A DNA stretch of 64,000 nt. It comes from Nostoc sp. CHAB 5824. GTDB lineage: Bacteria; Cyanobacteriota; Cyanobacteriia; Cyanobacteriales; Nostocaceae. Under the pieces are notes generated by a model. That model saw only the letters and a list, made by a program, of their open reading frames with translations, did no database searches and was not told the origin of the DNA. The position numbers and the translations under genes were made by a program. This document shows, in pieces, positions 26,240 to 36,253 of the stretch. Within the stretch, counting starts at the first letter, position 1, and every line of letters begins with the position of its first letter. Where the stretch lies: the NCBI RefSeq assembly GCF_020829665.1, contig NZ_JAIVFT010000010.1:241191-305190 (forward strand). Direction: 5' to 3'.

Positions 26240-27190
26240 TCAGGTGGTTGAATTATTAACATCGCTTTGAATGCGATCGCGAAAATCTTCTATTGTTAGT
26301 TTTAACCCCTCTTGCAGAGGAATGGTTGGTTCCCAATTTAACCAAGTTTTTGCCTTTGTAATATCAGGCTGGCGACGTCGGGGATCGTCCGAAGGTAGTG
26401 CCTCGAATTTAATCTGCGCGTCCGGGTTAATCATATTTTGCACAGCTTGTGCCAATTGTAAAATCGTATATTCACCAGGATTACCCAGGTTTACTGGCCC
26501 AATGTAGTCGCTATTCATTAGGCGGATGAATCCTTCCACTAAATCGGAAACATAGCAGAAACTGCGGGTTTGCGAACCATCACCGTACACGGTTAAAGGA
26601 TTACCCCGCAAGGCTTGAACTATAAAGTTGCTCACCACCCGACCATCATTTTCTAACATTCTCGGCCCGTAGGTGTTAAATATCCGAACAACTCGAATAT
26701 CAACTTTATTTTGCCTATAATAATCAAATGCTAAAGTCTCAGCAATTCTTTTACCTTCGTCGTAGCATGAACGTATCCCAATGGGATTGACGCTACCTCT
26801 ATACTCTTCAGTTTGGGGATGAACTTCTGGATCGCCGTATACTTCACTAGTTGAAGCCAAGAAAAACCTAGCTTTCACACGTTTAGCCAGCCCCAACATA
26901 TTCAGTGTTCCCATCACGTTAGTTTTAACGGTTTTAACTGGGTTGTATTGGTAATGTACTGGTGAAGCAGGACAAGCTAAATGATAAATTTGATCTACTT
27001 CTAACCGGATTGGTTCAGTAATATCGTGGCGGATCAGTTCAAAGTACGGATGACCTAACCATTTAAGGATGTTCCGTTTGTGACCAGTGTAAAAATTATC
27101 CAAGCATATCACTTCATGCCCCTTAGTCATTAGTCGGTCGATGAGATGGGAACCAATAAACCCAGCACCGCCCGTCACCAAAATTCTCAT
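26240..27190 (-). CDS. UDP-glucuronate decarboxylase (UDP-xylose synthase), SDR family
   Basis: A 316-aa extended short-chain dehydrogenase. It shows the NAD motif TGGAGFIGSH (6-15), the UXS-typical HLACPASPVHYQYNPV segment and the catalytic Tyr-Lys in RSCYDEGKR near residue 145, then VVRIFNTYGPRM. It would convert UDP-glucuronate to UDP-xylose. It lies upstream of ugd in the same direction with a 144-base gap, suggesting a pathway operon or at least coregulation. Confidence 0.92.
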   Translation of the reverse strand: MRILVTGGAGFIGSHLIDRLMTKGHEVICLDNFYTGHKRNILKWLGHPYFELIRHDITEPIRLEVDQIYHLACPASPVHYQYNPVKTVKTNVMGTLNMLGLAKRVKARFFLASTSEVYGDPEVHPQTEEYRGSVNPIGIRSCYDEGKRIAETLAFDYYRQNKVDIRVVRIFNTYGPRMLENDGRVVSNFIVQALRGNPLTVYGDGSQTRSFCYVSDLVEGFIRLMNSDYIGPVNLGNPGEYTILQLAQAVQNMINPDAQIKFEALPSDDPRRRQPDITKAKTWLNWEPTIPLQEGLKLTIEDFRDRIQSDVNNSTT

Positions 27191-27757
27191 AGTTTCCCAG
27201 TTAATTACAAATATTTTCAGTAGCTATTGCACTTACTTTTAGATTACCCACCTTGGGGGCAAAAATACAAAACGAAAAAAAGAACAAAGTTCAATCAAAA
27301 AGTGTTGTTGAACTTACCTATTTTTCTCTGGTTATAGTTTTGTTATATTTTTACTTGCTTACTTAACAATTTAACTAGCAAAATAACAATAATTGTCCGT
27401 CTTCCACCTAAAGTTCATCAAATCTTCAACAATATAAAGTGTTTTTACGGTTATTACTGTTTTCAGTTAGATGCAGAAATAGGGTGACACTCTTTGCACT
27501 TTAAGGTGTTACCATTAACGATATTTTTGCAATAGTCAAGTTGTCGCATTTACCAACATCCTGCGCTGTATTTAAGTGCAGAAGCTCAGATGATTTCATA
27601 AAATTTCTGCTATAAATACATATGTTTGTAGGGGCGTACATCTGTATGTCCCTACAGCCGATTCATTTGTTGCAAAGATTTTAGTCAATGCGACGCCTAC
27701 GGCGGGCTACGCCAACACAGCCCAAGCCCACTTGAGTGGACTGAACTCTGCCTAATA
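27191..27757. other. Intergenic region
   Basis: No gene seen. Contains a near-perfect 30-base inverted repeat (27627-27656) and a dispersed GCGACGCCTACGGCGGGC-type repeat (27690-27713). The right end is downstream of the antiporter gene; the left end holds the UDP-xylose synthase promoter. Confidence 0.45.
27627..27656. terminator. 30-base hairpin (13-bp stem)
   Basis: TGTAGGGGCGTAC and GTATGTCCCTACA pair over 13 positions with two G-U pairs and a 4-base loop. It is the common dispersed TGTAGGGGCG-type hairpin and lies about 100 bases beyond the end of the antiporter gene. Confidence 0.45.
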
Positions 27758-29902
27758 TCATACAGCAGATGTAATGCTAGCAAGCGTCTTAGACATAACT
27801 ATATTTGTATTTGTAGTTTGAGTGCGTTGCGGTTCTCCAAGCATGATAATGGAGCAAGTGAGTTGTCTGGCTAACTGAGTTGTGACATCGCTAATGGCTA
27901 ACCCTCCAGGGCTGGTACGATTACGTATAAAAGGTAAAACTACTAAATCATATAATCGTGCTGCTTGCAAAATTGCTTGGGCAACATTCTCATGAGCGAT
28001 AATTTGAATTTCTGGGGCATTGGCCAAAGCTAATTTAGATACCATTAGGGAGAGATGCGATCGCCTCCAAGCAATTTTACTGGAACTAGTGCGGCGATCG
28101 CACACATTCAGCACAGTAATGTGGCTCTGATTTGCCTCTGCCAACATCTGGGCAAATTGCACAGGTTGTAATGTGGGTGCTGTTAAGTTTTCTACTGGTA
28201 CTAAGATGCGCTGAATTTTTTTCGGTGATTCTACTAGACGTGTCACAGCTACTGGACAATGGGATGACCAAAGCACACCATCAATCACATTCCCAAATAA
28301 ACGTGCTCGCAATCCAGTCCGTTTACCCCAACCCATAACAATTAAATTAGCTTTTTGTTCACGAGCAGCTCTGCTAATTCCTTGAGCAAAGGCATCATCA
28401 ATTCGCAGCACTGGTTCTGCCGCTACGCCTAATACTCGACTTTGTGTCGTGGCTTTTGTTAATAACCGCTCACTCCGTTGTAGAGACGCTTCTAACTGCG
28501 GTGCGTCCATCTGAGCAGCAGCATTAGCGATCGCAAGGGGTATAATTTTGCCCTTAGACTGACGCGCTAATAACGCCGCCATTTCAATCAAATACTCCTC
28601 GGTGTGAGGATTATAGACAGGTACGACTATAGTAAAAGCACTGTCTGTCTCTGGTGCCTTTTGGTCAGGTAGGGGTGGTGCTGGATCTTCAGCTGGTGAG
28701 GAATTCAAACCAACAGCTATTCTACTAGTCATCAACGGCCCCAAGGTTGATGTAACAAGCATTAAGACAATGATGCTGTGTAATACTTCTAACGGCAGCA
28801 ACCCAGCCCGGTATCCCACTAACGTAGCTGCTAATGTTGTACCAACTTGGGGAAGTGATAGCGACCACATCGTTAGCATTTCTTGCCAGTTATAGCGGTA
28901 AACCAGTTTTGTGAACAAAGCTGCAATCAATTTACTGACAATCAAACCGACTATCATCAACAGCGTTAACTTGAGCGTGTCCAGGTTGTTCACAAAGGCG
29001 GGTAGATTGATCAGTAAGCCAAGGTCAACAAAGAAAATGGGAATGAATAGCACACTGCCAATAAATACCACCTTTTCTTTGGCTAGACCTTCCCCTACAG
29101 CTTCATTCACCGCCAACCCCGCTAAAAAGGCACCAACAATTTTCTCTACCCCAATCAATTGAGCGCCCACAGCCGCCAGAAATACAGAAAGCAACACAAA
29201 CAAAAACTTGTTTCCTTCGTCGTCTCCAGACCGTTTGAAAAATTCTTTGCCTGCCCAATCAAAGCCTGTCACAACGGCAACAGAGTAAATAATTAACCAA
29301 CCCGACAAGGTGAGTAGTTTAGCAAAGCTGAATGCTCCAACATGAGCGACGGCTACACAAACGGCTAAGATCAGTACTGCGCCAATATCTGTAAAAATCG
29401 TAGCTCCAATGGTGACAGTAACTGCTTCGTTGTTTACCACTCCCAAACGGCTGATTATGGGATATGCCAAAAGAGTATAGGAAGCGAATAAAGAGCCAAC
29501 TAATATTGATGTATTCCAGCCATAACCTAAAATCAACCCTACTAAGGTTCCCATCACTAGAGGTACGCTGAAAGTAAAGCTAGCAAAGCCAAAAGTACGA
29601 TTTTTTTGCCAGCGAAACTTTTCTAGATCAACTTCTAGCCCTGCGACAAACAGTAAGTAAATTAACCCAATGTCTGATAGCAGGTTAATCATTGGCGAGT
29701 CAGACTGAAATAGATTCCAGCCTGAGGGCCCAAGTACTAGCCCTGATAAAACCAAACCCACTAATCCTGGTAATCTTAGCCGCTCAAACATGATAGGTAT
29801 AACTAAGATGACCACCAGCAAAATAGCAAAGGGAACAATTGGTTCTTTGCCAAGAACTTGGGAAGTTGGTTCCAGAGCAAGAACTTGTGATATGAGTTCC
29901 AT
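27758..29902 (-). CDS. Cation:proton antiporter (CPA2/KefB type) with C-terminal Usp domains
   Basis: A 714-aa protein. About twelve membrane helices occupy residues 20-400, with GLVGLVLSGLVLGPSG near residue 48 and the CPA2-type VGAFLAGLAVNEA around residue 255. The soluble C-terminus (about 425-690) has two UspA-like units; the first includes LIVMGWGKRTGLRARLFGNVIDGV, close to the Usp nucleotide-binding signature. It probably exchanges Na+ or K+ for H+ under nucleotide-responsive control. No TrkA-N domain is seen. Confidence 0.88.
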   Translation of the reverse strand: MELISQVLALEPTSQVLGKEPIVPFAILLVVILVIPIMFERLRLPGLVGLVLSGLVLGPSGWNLFQSDSPMINLLSDIGLIYLLFVAGLEVDLEKFRWQKNRTFGFASFTFSVPLVMGTLVGLILGYGWNTSILVGSLFASYTLLAYPIISRLGVVNNEAVTVTIGATIFTDIGAVLILAVCVAVAHVGAFSFAKLLTLSGWLIIYSVAVVTGFDWAGKEFFKRSGDDEGNKFLFVLLSVFLAAVGAQLIGVEKIVGAFLAGLAVNEAVGEGLAKEKVVFIGSVLFIPIFFVDLGLLINLPAFVNNLDTLKLTLLMIVGLIVSKLIAALFTKLVYRYNWQEMLTMWSLSLPQVGTTLAATLVGYRAGLLPLEVLHSIIVLMLVTSTLGPLMTSRIAVGLNSSPAEDPAPPLPDQKAPETDSAFTIVVPVYNPHTEEYLIEMAALLARQSKGKIIPLAIANAAAQMDAPQLEASLQRSERLLTKATTQSRVLGVAAEPVLRIDDAFAQGISRAAREQKANLIVMGWGKRTGLRARLFGNVIDGVLWSSHCPVAVTRLVESPKKIQRILVPVENLTAPTLQPVQFAQMLAEANQSHITVLNVCDRRTSSSKIAWRRSHLSLMVSKLALANAPEIQIIAHENVAQAILQAARLYDLVVLPFIRNRTSPGGLAISDVTTQLARQLTCSIIMLGEPQRTQTTNTNIVMSKTLASITSAV

Positions 29903-30049
29903 AGGTAGGAATTGAAGGGGCTATGGTAAAACTGCGATTGATCTTAGGGGCGATCGCTTAATCGATATAAATAAAATGGTCAAGCCACCTGAGGAGAAAT
30001 CAAAAATCTTAACTTACACTAACTAGGCAATTGTCTAAGAACTAACTAC

Positions 30050-30706
30050 CTACGGATGGATTTGACTCAAAATGAACCGCAAGCGATCATAGTCGTCTTT
30101 AAGTAACACACTCAGGTTACGTCCAGCTTTAATTAGCCATTCTCGGTCAGCTTTGCGTAACTGGTATACATCACGAATGGCCGCTGCGGCCAAAGACTCT
30201 ACTGGTGCGCCATTAATACAAAGGAGTGTCCGCAAAAAATCTAGTTCTTCAGTAAATTTAATGATCGCTTCTGGTTCGCACCGATAAACAGCTTGATGAA
30301 TTTGCGGGGGACGGGGTGGTAGATATTGATATACTCTTTGGTTATAACTTTGATTTTGCGAAGATAGTTCAAATCCGACGATCGCAGCTCGAAATTCTGT
30401 TCTCAGCATGGCAAATATCTGGGGTTGTTCTTCGCGTAAGTCTTGCAATGACAACCCCAAAGCTCTGGCCCGGTGTACGGAATCTATTGGCATGGTTGTG
30501 GCATAATACACCACAGCATAAACTTGATTCCCCGATTCTTCATCTACAGAACAGACCCAACTACCAAAGGGTGGCATAGAGGGAAAGCTCAAATCTTCTG
30601 GTTCCAAACACTGAGCTAAAAACTCAGTACTGGTAGTCTCAATCACCTCCGCAATATGATTGGGATGGCGATCGCTAGTTGCAAACTGTGGTAGGGGGAG
30701 GCGCAT
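30050..30706 (-). CDS. HAS-barrel domain protein
   Basis: A 218-aa protein. The N-terminal half matches the HAS-barrel (the beta-barrel of HerA and ATP synthases), with a start MRLPLPQF... HIAEVIETTSTEF and PFGSWVCSVDE. The C-terminal half is helical. In cyanobacteria such proteins stand alone without the HerA ATPase and have no known function. It is upstream of the ndhS gene's terminator-free STRR spacer but on the same strand and downstream in transcription, so cotranscription with ndhS is possible. Confidence 0.7.
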   Translation of the reverse strand: MRLPLPQFATSDRHPNHIAEVIETTSTEFLAQCLEPEDLSFPSMPPFGSWVCSVDEESGNQVYAVVYYATTMPIDSVHRARALGLSLQDLREEQPQIFAMLRTEFRAAIVGFELSSQNQSYNQRVYQYLPPRPPQIHQAVYRCEPEAIIKFTEELDFLRTLLCINGAPVESLAAAAIRDVYQLRKADREWLIKAGRNLSVLLKDDYDRLRFILSQIHP

Positions 30707-30713
30707 AGTAATT

Positions 30714-30778
30714 TAGTCATTAGTCATTGGTCATTAGTCATTGGTTTTTGCTAAATAACAAATGACTAATGACTAATT
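30714..30778. repeat. STRR heptamer tract
   Basis: Tandem TAGTCAT/TGGTCAT units followed by inverted ATGACTA units, able to form a hairpin between ndhS and the HAS-barrel gene. Confidence 0.75.
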
Positions 30779-30976
30779 TTATTTGGCTTTTTTACGTCCG
30801 GCTGTGGTCTCTACGAGTTCCAATTCGCTCAGACGGAAGGTAACTAATTTATCCCAGTTACCACCTTCAAATAATACGGCTACTTTGCCATCACTCAGCC
30901 GTTGCACGAGTCCTTCGTAGCGATAATAGGTATCTGCGGGATTTTTGACGCGAACAGTTGCTCCAGGCAGAATCAT
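30779..30976 (-). CDS. ndhS: NAD(P)H dehydrogenase-like complex subunit NdhS
   Basis: A 65-aa SH3-like protein, full length for the family: MILPGATVRVKNPADTYYRY, then GLVQRLSDGKVAVLFEGGNWDKLVTFRLSELE. NdhS sits on the peripheral arm of photosynthetic complex I and provides the ferredoxin docking site for cyclic electron flow. The tail (TTAGRKKAK) is basic. It is flanked on both sides by STRR heptamer tracts. Confidence 0.9.
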   Translation of the reverse strand: MILPGATVRVKNPADTYYRYEGLVQRLSDGKVAVLFEGGNWDKLVTFRLSELELVETTAGRKKAK

Positions 30977-31017
30977 GTTTTTAGCCTCGCTTGTTTCCTT
31001 TTAATAGCTTAATACTT

Positions 31018-31076
31018 GTCATTAGTCATTTGTCATTGGAGAAGTGCAAATGACTAATGACTAATGACTAATGACG
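31018..31076. repeat. STRR heptamer tract
   Basis: TCATTAG/TCATTTG units followed by four or more ATGACTA units between rodA and ndhS; potential hairpin after the rodA stop. Confidence 0.75.
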
Positions 31077-31078
31077 AA

Positions 31079-32392
31079 TTAATAATACTTCTGTCTTTGG
31101 CGAAAATTTGCTACCGATTCTACTATTCCCAAGGAAATGAAGTTAGTCAGCATAGCAGAACGCCCGTAACTCATCCAAGGTAGGGGAATGCCTGCCACAG
31201 GCGCTAAACCAACTGTCATGCCAACGTTCACAATCAGCTGAAACACAATCATGGACAAAACGCCAATAGCCAACAAGGAACCAAAGTTATCTTTGGCGGT
31301 TTGGGCAACATGCAGTAGACGGAAGCAAATTAAGCAGAAGACAAACAGCACTACTAAACAACCAACAAAACCGAATTCTTCCCCGACTGCAGAAAAAATA
31401 AAGTCTGTATGCTGTTCCGGTACGAAATTCAATTGCGTCATTGGACCCTTGAACAGACCCCATCCCCAAATTTCACCAGCACCTATAGCAATACGCGATT
31501 GGATTAAGTGATATCCAGCACCGAGTGGATCGTGATCGGGGTTCATAAATACAGTTAATCGGTCTTTTTGATACTCTTTCAAAATATGGTTCCAGGCGAA
31601 GACTCCTAATTCGCCACCTAGTATATTGAGAGTCCCCGCACCGATAGTGCCTAAACCAAATCGACGCCAGGGGAGAGTTTGCCAGCCCACAATAGCCATC
31701 GCAACTGACCAAATTAGCCCTAATGGGCCAAAAGATAGTTCTTTCAATAAAACTATCGGCTCTGACAAAGGCCAAGATATGCTAAACAAAATAGCAGCAA
31801 CCACAGGAGAAATCATCAGAATTAACCAGCCTGGGTTAGCATTTGCCCAGTAAAGCATTCCTAAGACGATCGCACCAAATACCAGTGATGTTGCTAAATC
31901 TGGCTGTAAAAATACTAATCCCCAAGGTATAGCGGTGATTGCCAGAACGCGGAAAACACCTTCGAGAGTAGAAGCAGTGCGCCTGTGTAGCAAAGCTGCT
32001 AAGGTGATGATCATGCCGACTTTGGCAAATTCTGAGGGTTGCACGTTAAAGCCGGCGATACTAATCCACCTCTGTGCCCCTTTGGCGCTAGTACCAGCAA
32101 TCATCACCGCGATTAAGCTGAAATTCGTTAGGGCATATGTTACCCAGTGCCACTGCATTAAGAGTTCATAACGGGTGCGAGATAAAAACAAGGCTATAAG
32201 CACGCCGATACCCGCTACCATCCAGTGCCACCACCAGTCAGTTACTGGCTGCTTCAGTTCCGTACTCAGGATCATGATGCCACCAAAGATACTGACAACA
32301 ATTGGCAAACAAAATAGTAGCCAATCTACATACTGCCAGGGCTTAACCCAAGACTTCCAGCGAATTTTGGGGAGCGATCGTTTTAACAACAT
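31079..32392 (-). CDS. rodA: Rod shape-determining protein RodA
   Basis: A 437-aa SEDS-family membrane protein with about ten helices, the lipid II polymerase of the elongation machinery. Typical motifs: KGAQRWISIAGFNVQPSEFAK near residue 105, FMNPDHDPLGAGYHLIQSRIAIGAGEIWGWG near residue 280, and PEQHTDFIFSAVGEEFGF (the conserved Glu/Asp region). It ends with the usual GIPLPWMSYGRSAM. Length is normal. It is followed upstream by mrp on the same strand. Confidence 0.93.
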   Translation of the reverse strand: MLLKRSLPKIRWKSWVKPWQYVDWLLFCLPIVVSIFGGIMILSTELKQPVTDWWWHWMVAGIGVLIALFLSRTRYELLMQWHWVTYALTNFSLIAVMIAGTSAKGAQRWISIAGFNVQPSEFAKVGMIITLAALLHRRTASTLEGVFRVLAITAIPWGLVFLQPDLATSLVFGAIVLGMLYWANANPGWLILMISPVVAAILFSISWPLSEPIVLLKELSFGPLGLIWSVAMAIVGWQTLPWRRFGLGTIGAGTLNILGGELGVFAWNHILKEYQKDRLTVFMNPDHDPLGAGYHLIQSRIAIGAGEIWGWGLFKGPMTQLNFVPEQHTDFIFSAVGEEFGFVGCLVVLFVFCLICFRLLHVAQTAKDNFGSLLAIGVLSMIVFQLIVNVGMTVGLAPVAGIPLPWMSYGRSAMLTNFISLGIVESVANFRQRQKYY

Positions 32393-32539
32393 TGTGTCAG
32401 TTTAGACTTTAGCTTTGAGATTTTAAATTTAAGTGTTGGGGCATTGAGCAATAATCAATACCCATCTGCTTTTTCCCTAATACCCAGTCCTTAGTATTCC
32501 CAAGCTATAGCCCAAGAAGTAGATAGAAATTAAAATTAA

Positions 32540-33610
32540 TTATGTTAGAGCAGCAACTGATACTTTACCAGCAATGGTAAGAGCGATCGCTGTTAATGCT
32601 TTTGCCGAAGCTGAATCTGGATCGCCAACGACTATCGGTACACCACTGTCACCGCCAACTCGTGTGGAAATCTCTAGTGGCACGCACCCCAATAATGGCA
32701 CTCCCAATTCAATGGCTGTTTTCGAGCCTCCACCAGAACCAAATATGTCATACTGCTTCTCTGGTTGATCGGGAGGTATAAAATAGCTCATATTTTCCAC
32801 GATCCCCAATACCGGGACATTCATCTGCTGGAACATCCGCAATCCCTTGCGAGAATCTAACAGGGCTACGTTTTGCGGCGTGGTAACAATTACTGCCCCT
32901 GCCATCGGCACTGCTTGGGTTAAAGTTAACTGAGCATCTCCCGTCCCTGGTGGCATATCTACAATCAAATAATCCAGTTCTCCCCATTGAACTTGATAAA
33001 GAAACTGGCGAATTACACCATTAAGCATAGGCCCACGCCAAATTACTGGTTGATCTCGATCAATCAAAAAGCCCATTGAAACTAATTTGACGCCGTGATT
33101 AAAAGCAGGTTCCAGAATATCACCTGTTTGGGTGGAACGCACTACGATTTGGGCATCAGCCAGACCCAGCATGGTAGGGTCATTGGGACCGTAAATATCA
33201 GCATCTAGCAAGCCAACTTTCGCCCCAGTTTGCGCTAGAGCCACTGCTACATTTACCGCCACCGTACTTTTACCAACGCCACCTTTGCCGCTGGAAACAG
33301 CAATGATATTTTTTACCCCAGAAATACCAGTGCGGTCAGGCAAACTTTTTTGTTGCGGTGTTTCTGCCGTCACTTCTATGCTGACATCTGTAACGCCTGG
33401 TAGCTTTTTGACAGCTTTCTGACAGTCTTCAACGATAAATTCACGTAAAGGACAGGCAGGAGTGGTCAACACCAATGTAAAACTAACCTTGCCACCGTCA
33501 ATTTTGACGTTACGAATCATATTCAGTTCCACCAGACTTTTGCGGAGTTCTGGGTCTTCTACTGGTCGCAACACTTCTAAGACAGAGCGAGAATCGAGGA
33601 CATCGTACAT
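32540..33610 (-). CDS. mrp: Mrp/NBP35 family iron-sulfur cluster carrier ATPase
   Basis: A 356-aa protein. An N-terminal MIP18/DUF59 domain (1-85, with TPACPLREF) precedes the P-loop ATPase with the deviant Walker A GKGGVGKST at 108-116, DADIYGPNDP and DMPPGTGDAQLTL. It should bind and transfer Fe-S clusters in the cytoplasm. The C-terminal CxxC of many Mrp proteins is absent here (ENMSYFIPPDQPEKQYDIFG). Same strand as rodA, 147 bases apart. Confidence 0.92.
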   Translation of the reverse strand: MYDVLDSRSVLEVLRPVEDPELRKSLVELNMIRNVKIDGGKVSFTLVLTTPACPLREFIVEDCQKAVKKLPGVTDVSIEVTAETPQQKSLPDRTGISGVKNIIAVSSGKGGVGKSTVAVNVAVALAQTGAKVGLLDADIYGPNDPTMLGLADAQIVVRSTQTGDILEPAFNHGVKLVSMGFLIDRDQPVIWRGPMLNGVIRQFLYQVQWGELDYLIVDMPPGTGDAQLTLTQAVPMAGAVIVTTPQNVALLDSRKGLRMFQQMNVPVLGIVENMSYFIPPDQPEKQYDIFGSGGGSKTAIELGVPLLGCVPLEISTRVGGDSGVPIVVGDPDSASAKALTAIALTIAGKVSVAALT

Positions 33611-33972
33611 AAAAATTCAAAATTCAAAATGAATAGAATACAGCTGTGGAGAATATCTTAGCTATTAACTGGATGCTTTCTTAAGCAAGGTCAGCTTAGT
33701 GTTAAGCTAATGCGCGTCTAAAGTATATAAACACTCTATTGGGTCGTTAACTGTTGACTGTTGACTGTTGACGGGTTTTCAGTCATCAGTTAACAGTCAA
33801 CAGTCATCAGGTAAATGTACAAATTAAATGCGTAACAGCTTACCACTGTTGCTAGCGTAATAAAACTTAGCAAATGGCATTATTACCTAATAGAATCTTA
33901 ACTTTCTTTGGGCATGGGGCATGGGGCATTGGTTATTTCTGCCTCATCTCTCTTATCCCCACTCCGCCTTAC
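33611..33972. other. Intergenic region with STRR hairpin
   Basis: No gene. At 33751-33813 tandem GTTGACT units are followed by GTTAACAGTCAACAGTCATCAG, an inverted STRR-type tract able to fold. A second motif GGGCATGGGGCAT occurs near 33910. Confidence 0.5.
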
Positions 33973-34497
33973 CTAAAAATCAAAACAACTGTCATTAAGG
34001 GATTTTTTCTTACCAGATACCGTGGGCAATGCCGTCTTTTCTACTGCCTCTACTAAACACCGGGCTACGCGGTCTGCGTAAGGACGGGATAAAGACCAAA
34101 TCAAGGGCGATAACCATCCCCGTAGGGTTACAGAATAAGACAAACAAGTACCACAAACTGTTGACTCTACTTGATAAGTTACCCGTTCTTCTATTCCAGG
34201 AATCGCCAGCACTCGGATACTCAGCATCTCTCTATGGTTGACGCGCTCCACAAAAATCCGGATGGGAATCGGCCAAAAGCGTGTTACAGCATGAAAAATC
34301 AATCCTGGCTTGGGTACTAATCCGTAGGGCACGTTAGTACTTTTAAGTAGTGGATGCCAGGAAACATCCGTTAAGTCAGCGACTTTTTGCCACAGCTCAT
34401 CTACAGAAGCAGAACTAATCTCTCGATACGTCCGCACCAGAGAAGCGCAAAACCGACGACGTTTCCGGTGGATGAATTTGGATAACCAATCTTGCAT
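33973..34497 (-). CDS. SRPBCC (START/polyketide cyclase-like) protein
   Basis: A 174-aa protein with the SRPBCC fold pattern: SASVDELWQKVADLTDVSWHPLL near residue 29, a beta-rich centre (FVERVNHREMLSIRVLAIPG) and a long C-terminal helix (RPYADRVARCLVEAVEK). Such proteins bind hydrophobic ligands in a deep cavity. Ligand and role are unknown. The N-terminus is basic and without a signal peptide. No obvious operon. Confidence 0.7.
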   Translation of the reverse strand: MQDWLSKFIHRKRRRFCASLVRTYREISSASVDELWQKVADLTDVSWHPLLKSTNVPYGLVPKPGLIFHAVTRFWPIPIRIFVERVNHREMLSIRVLAIPGIEERVTYQVESTVCGTCLSYSVTLRGWLSPLIWSLSRPYADRVARCLVEAVEKTALPTVSGKKKSLNDSCFDF

Positions 34498-34943
34498 TTT
34501 CCTAATCCTCCTCCTTACTAGACACTTTCTGGTAACTCTGGTATTGTGGGCAACTACGCTTAGCTCCTAAATTAAAACTTTCTCAAAAATGCCTTAAATA
34601 TAGCAAGCCTTAATTCGGCACAGACGCCAATAGCCAACATAAAAATATGGCAAAGAAGTTTTGAGCAGGTAAGTCAAACCCTTGATACTTCAAGGTTACG
34701 ACTAAAGTTTAGTGTTTATACCAGAATATTCCAATTAAGAATTTCAAAAAAAACTCAGTCAATATACAAGCCTATACGCATTTGAGGGAAAATAACTCTA
34801 GTGATGCCCATCAATCCTATAAATGTTTGACCAGTAAGAAAAAGCAGGTTGGGCAAATAGAGCTTGATTGTTGGCGCGTGTTTCCCCCAAATTTTCAAAA
34901 AATTTGTGGCTTTGTGGAAATTGTAATTTAGGTTCGGGAATCT
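34498..34943. other. Intergenic region before hemF
   Basis: AT-rich; no gene or strong repeat is seen. Both flanking genes are transcribed away from it, so it should hold the promoters of hemF and of the SRPBCC gene. Confidence 0.45.
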
Positions 34944-35987
34944 ATGTTGACCAACTCGCAAATACCAACCGCAGCAGCAGAATCATCCAAGTCCTTGCCA
35001 GCAACTGACGCTCAGACTAGAGTCAGTCAGTTTATGAAACAGCTGCAAGACGAAATTACACAAGCATTAGCAGAAGTAGATGGTGTGGGCAAGTTTCTCG
35101 AAGATAGTTGGGAACGCCCAGAAGGAGGTGGAGGGCGATCGCGTGTGCTGCGAGAAGGTGCAATATTTGAACAAGCAGGTGTAAATTTTTCTGAAGTTTG
35201 GGGTTCCCATTTGCCAGCCTCTATTTTAACCCAACGCCCTGAAGCAGCAGGGCATGGCTTTTATGCCACTGGAACTTCAATGGTTTTACATCCTCGTAAT
35301 CCTTATGTGCCTACTGTCCATCTAAATTATCGCTACTTTGAAGCAGGGCCAGTGTGGTGGTTTGGTGGTGGTCTTGACTTGACGCCTTATTACCCCTTTG
35401 CTGAAGATGTGACACATTTACACAAAACATTAAAACAGGCTTGTGACCAACACCACCCAGACTATTACCCAGTCTTTAAGCGGTGGTGTGATGAATATTT
35501 CTACCTGAAGCATCGTGATGAGACACGGGGTGTAGGTGGTCTGTTTTTTGATTACCAAGATGGTGAAGGTGCTTTATATCGCGGGCCAAATCCCAATGGG
35601 GAAGCGGCTATTCATAGCAATCAGGTGGGAATACCAGCAACCCGCAATTGGGAAGATTTGTTTGCCTTTGTGCAAGACTGTGGCAGAGCATTTTTACCAG
35701 CCTACGTACCAATTGTAGAACGGCGCAATGGGATAGAATATGGCGATCGCCAACGGAATTTTCAACTCTACCGCCGGGGACGGTATGTAGAATTTAACTT
35801 GGTTTATGACCGAGGCACCATTTTTGGTCTACAAACCAACGGACGCACTGAATCAATTCTTATGTCCCTACCACCCTTAGTGCGTTGGGAATACGGCTAT
35901 CAACCGGAACCCAATTCCCCCGAAGCCGAGTTGTATGAAACTTTCCTTAAGCCTCAAGATTGGATTAACTGGACACCACCTCAATAA
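34944..35987 (+). CDS. hemF: Oxygen-dependent coproporphyrinogen III oxidase
   Basis: A 347-aa enzyme converting coproporphyrinogen III to protoporphyrinogen IX with O2, for haem and chlorophyll. Conserved segments: GGGGRSRVLREGAIFEQAGVNFSEV (about 58-82), HPRNPYVPTVHLNYRYFE and WWFGGGLDLTPYY, DEYFYLKHRDETRGVGGLFFDY, and EFNLVYDRGTIFGLQTNGRTESILMSLPP. Full length, cytoplasmic. An inverted STRR-like hairpin follows. Confidence 0.97.
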   Translation: MLTNSQIPTAAAESSKSLPATDAQTRVSQFMKQLQDEITQALAEVDGVGKFLEDSWERPEGGGGRSRVLREGAIFEQAGVNFSEVWGSHLPASILTQRPEAAGHGFYATGTSMVLHPRNPYVPTVHLNYRYFEAGPVWWFGGGLDLTPYYPFAEDVTHLHKTLKQACDQHHPDYYPVFKRWCDEYFYLKHRDETRGVGGLFFDYQDGEGALYRGPNPNGEAAIHSNQVGIPATRNWEDLFAFVQDCGRAFLPAYVPIVERRNGIEYGDRQRNFQLYRRGRYVEFNLVYDRGTIFGLQTNGRTESILMSLPPLVRWEYGYQPEPNSPEAELYETFLKPQDWINWTPPQ

Positions 35988-36021
35988 ATAGTGCTGAATG
36001 CTGTTAGCAGGGCGTTGAGCC

Positions 36022-36115
36022 AGTGCTGAGTGCTAAGTTAGGAGTTTGGAGTTCTTCCCTATCTCCCTTATTTCCCCTAGTCTCCCAATTTCAACTTGGT
36101 ACTCAGCACTGTTTT
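36022..36115 (+). terminator. Inverted repeat with T-rich tail after hemF
   Basis: AGTGCTGAGT (36022-36031) and ACTCAGCACT (36101-36110) are perfect inverted repeats with GTTTT following. The loop is long (about 70 bases), and the arms resemble STRR units. Confidence 0.4.
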
Positions 36116-36253
36116 GGTGAGCTAAACTACTAAAGGTAAGCACTTAGCATAAAAAGGTGACAATTTTAGCTATAGCTTGTTAATCTCAAGTGACAGCATT
36201 AGACAATTCTGTAACTAGTTAATCTTAAGAGGAATGCCACGGGGAGGGCTTTA

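Noticed and set aside
34755..34961. 68-codon frame on the minus strand before hemF
   Set aside because: Overlaps the hemF start, has no recognisable family, and sits in the region expected to hold promoters.
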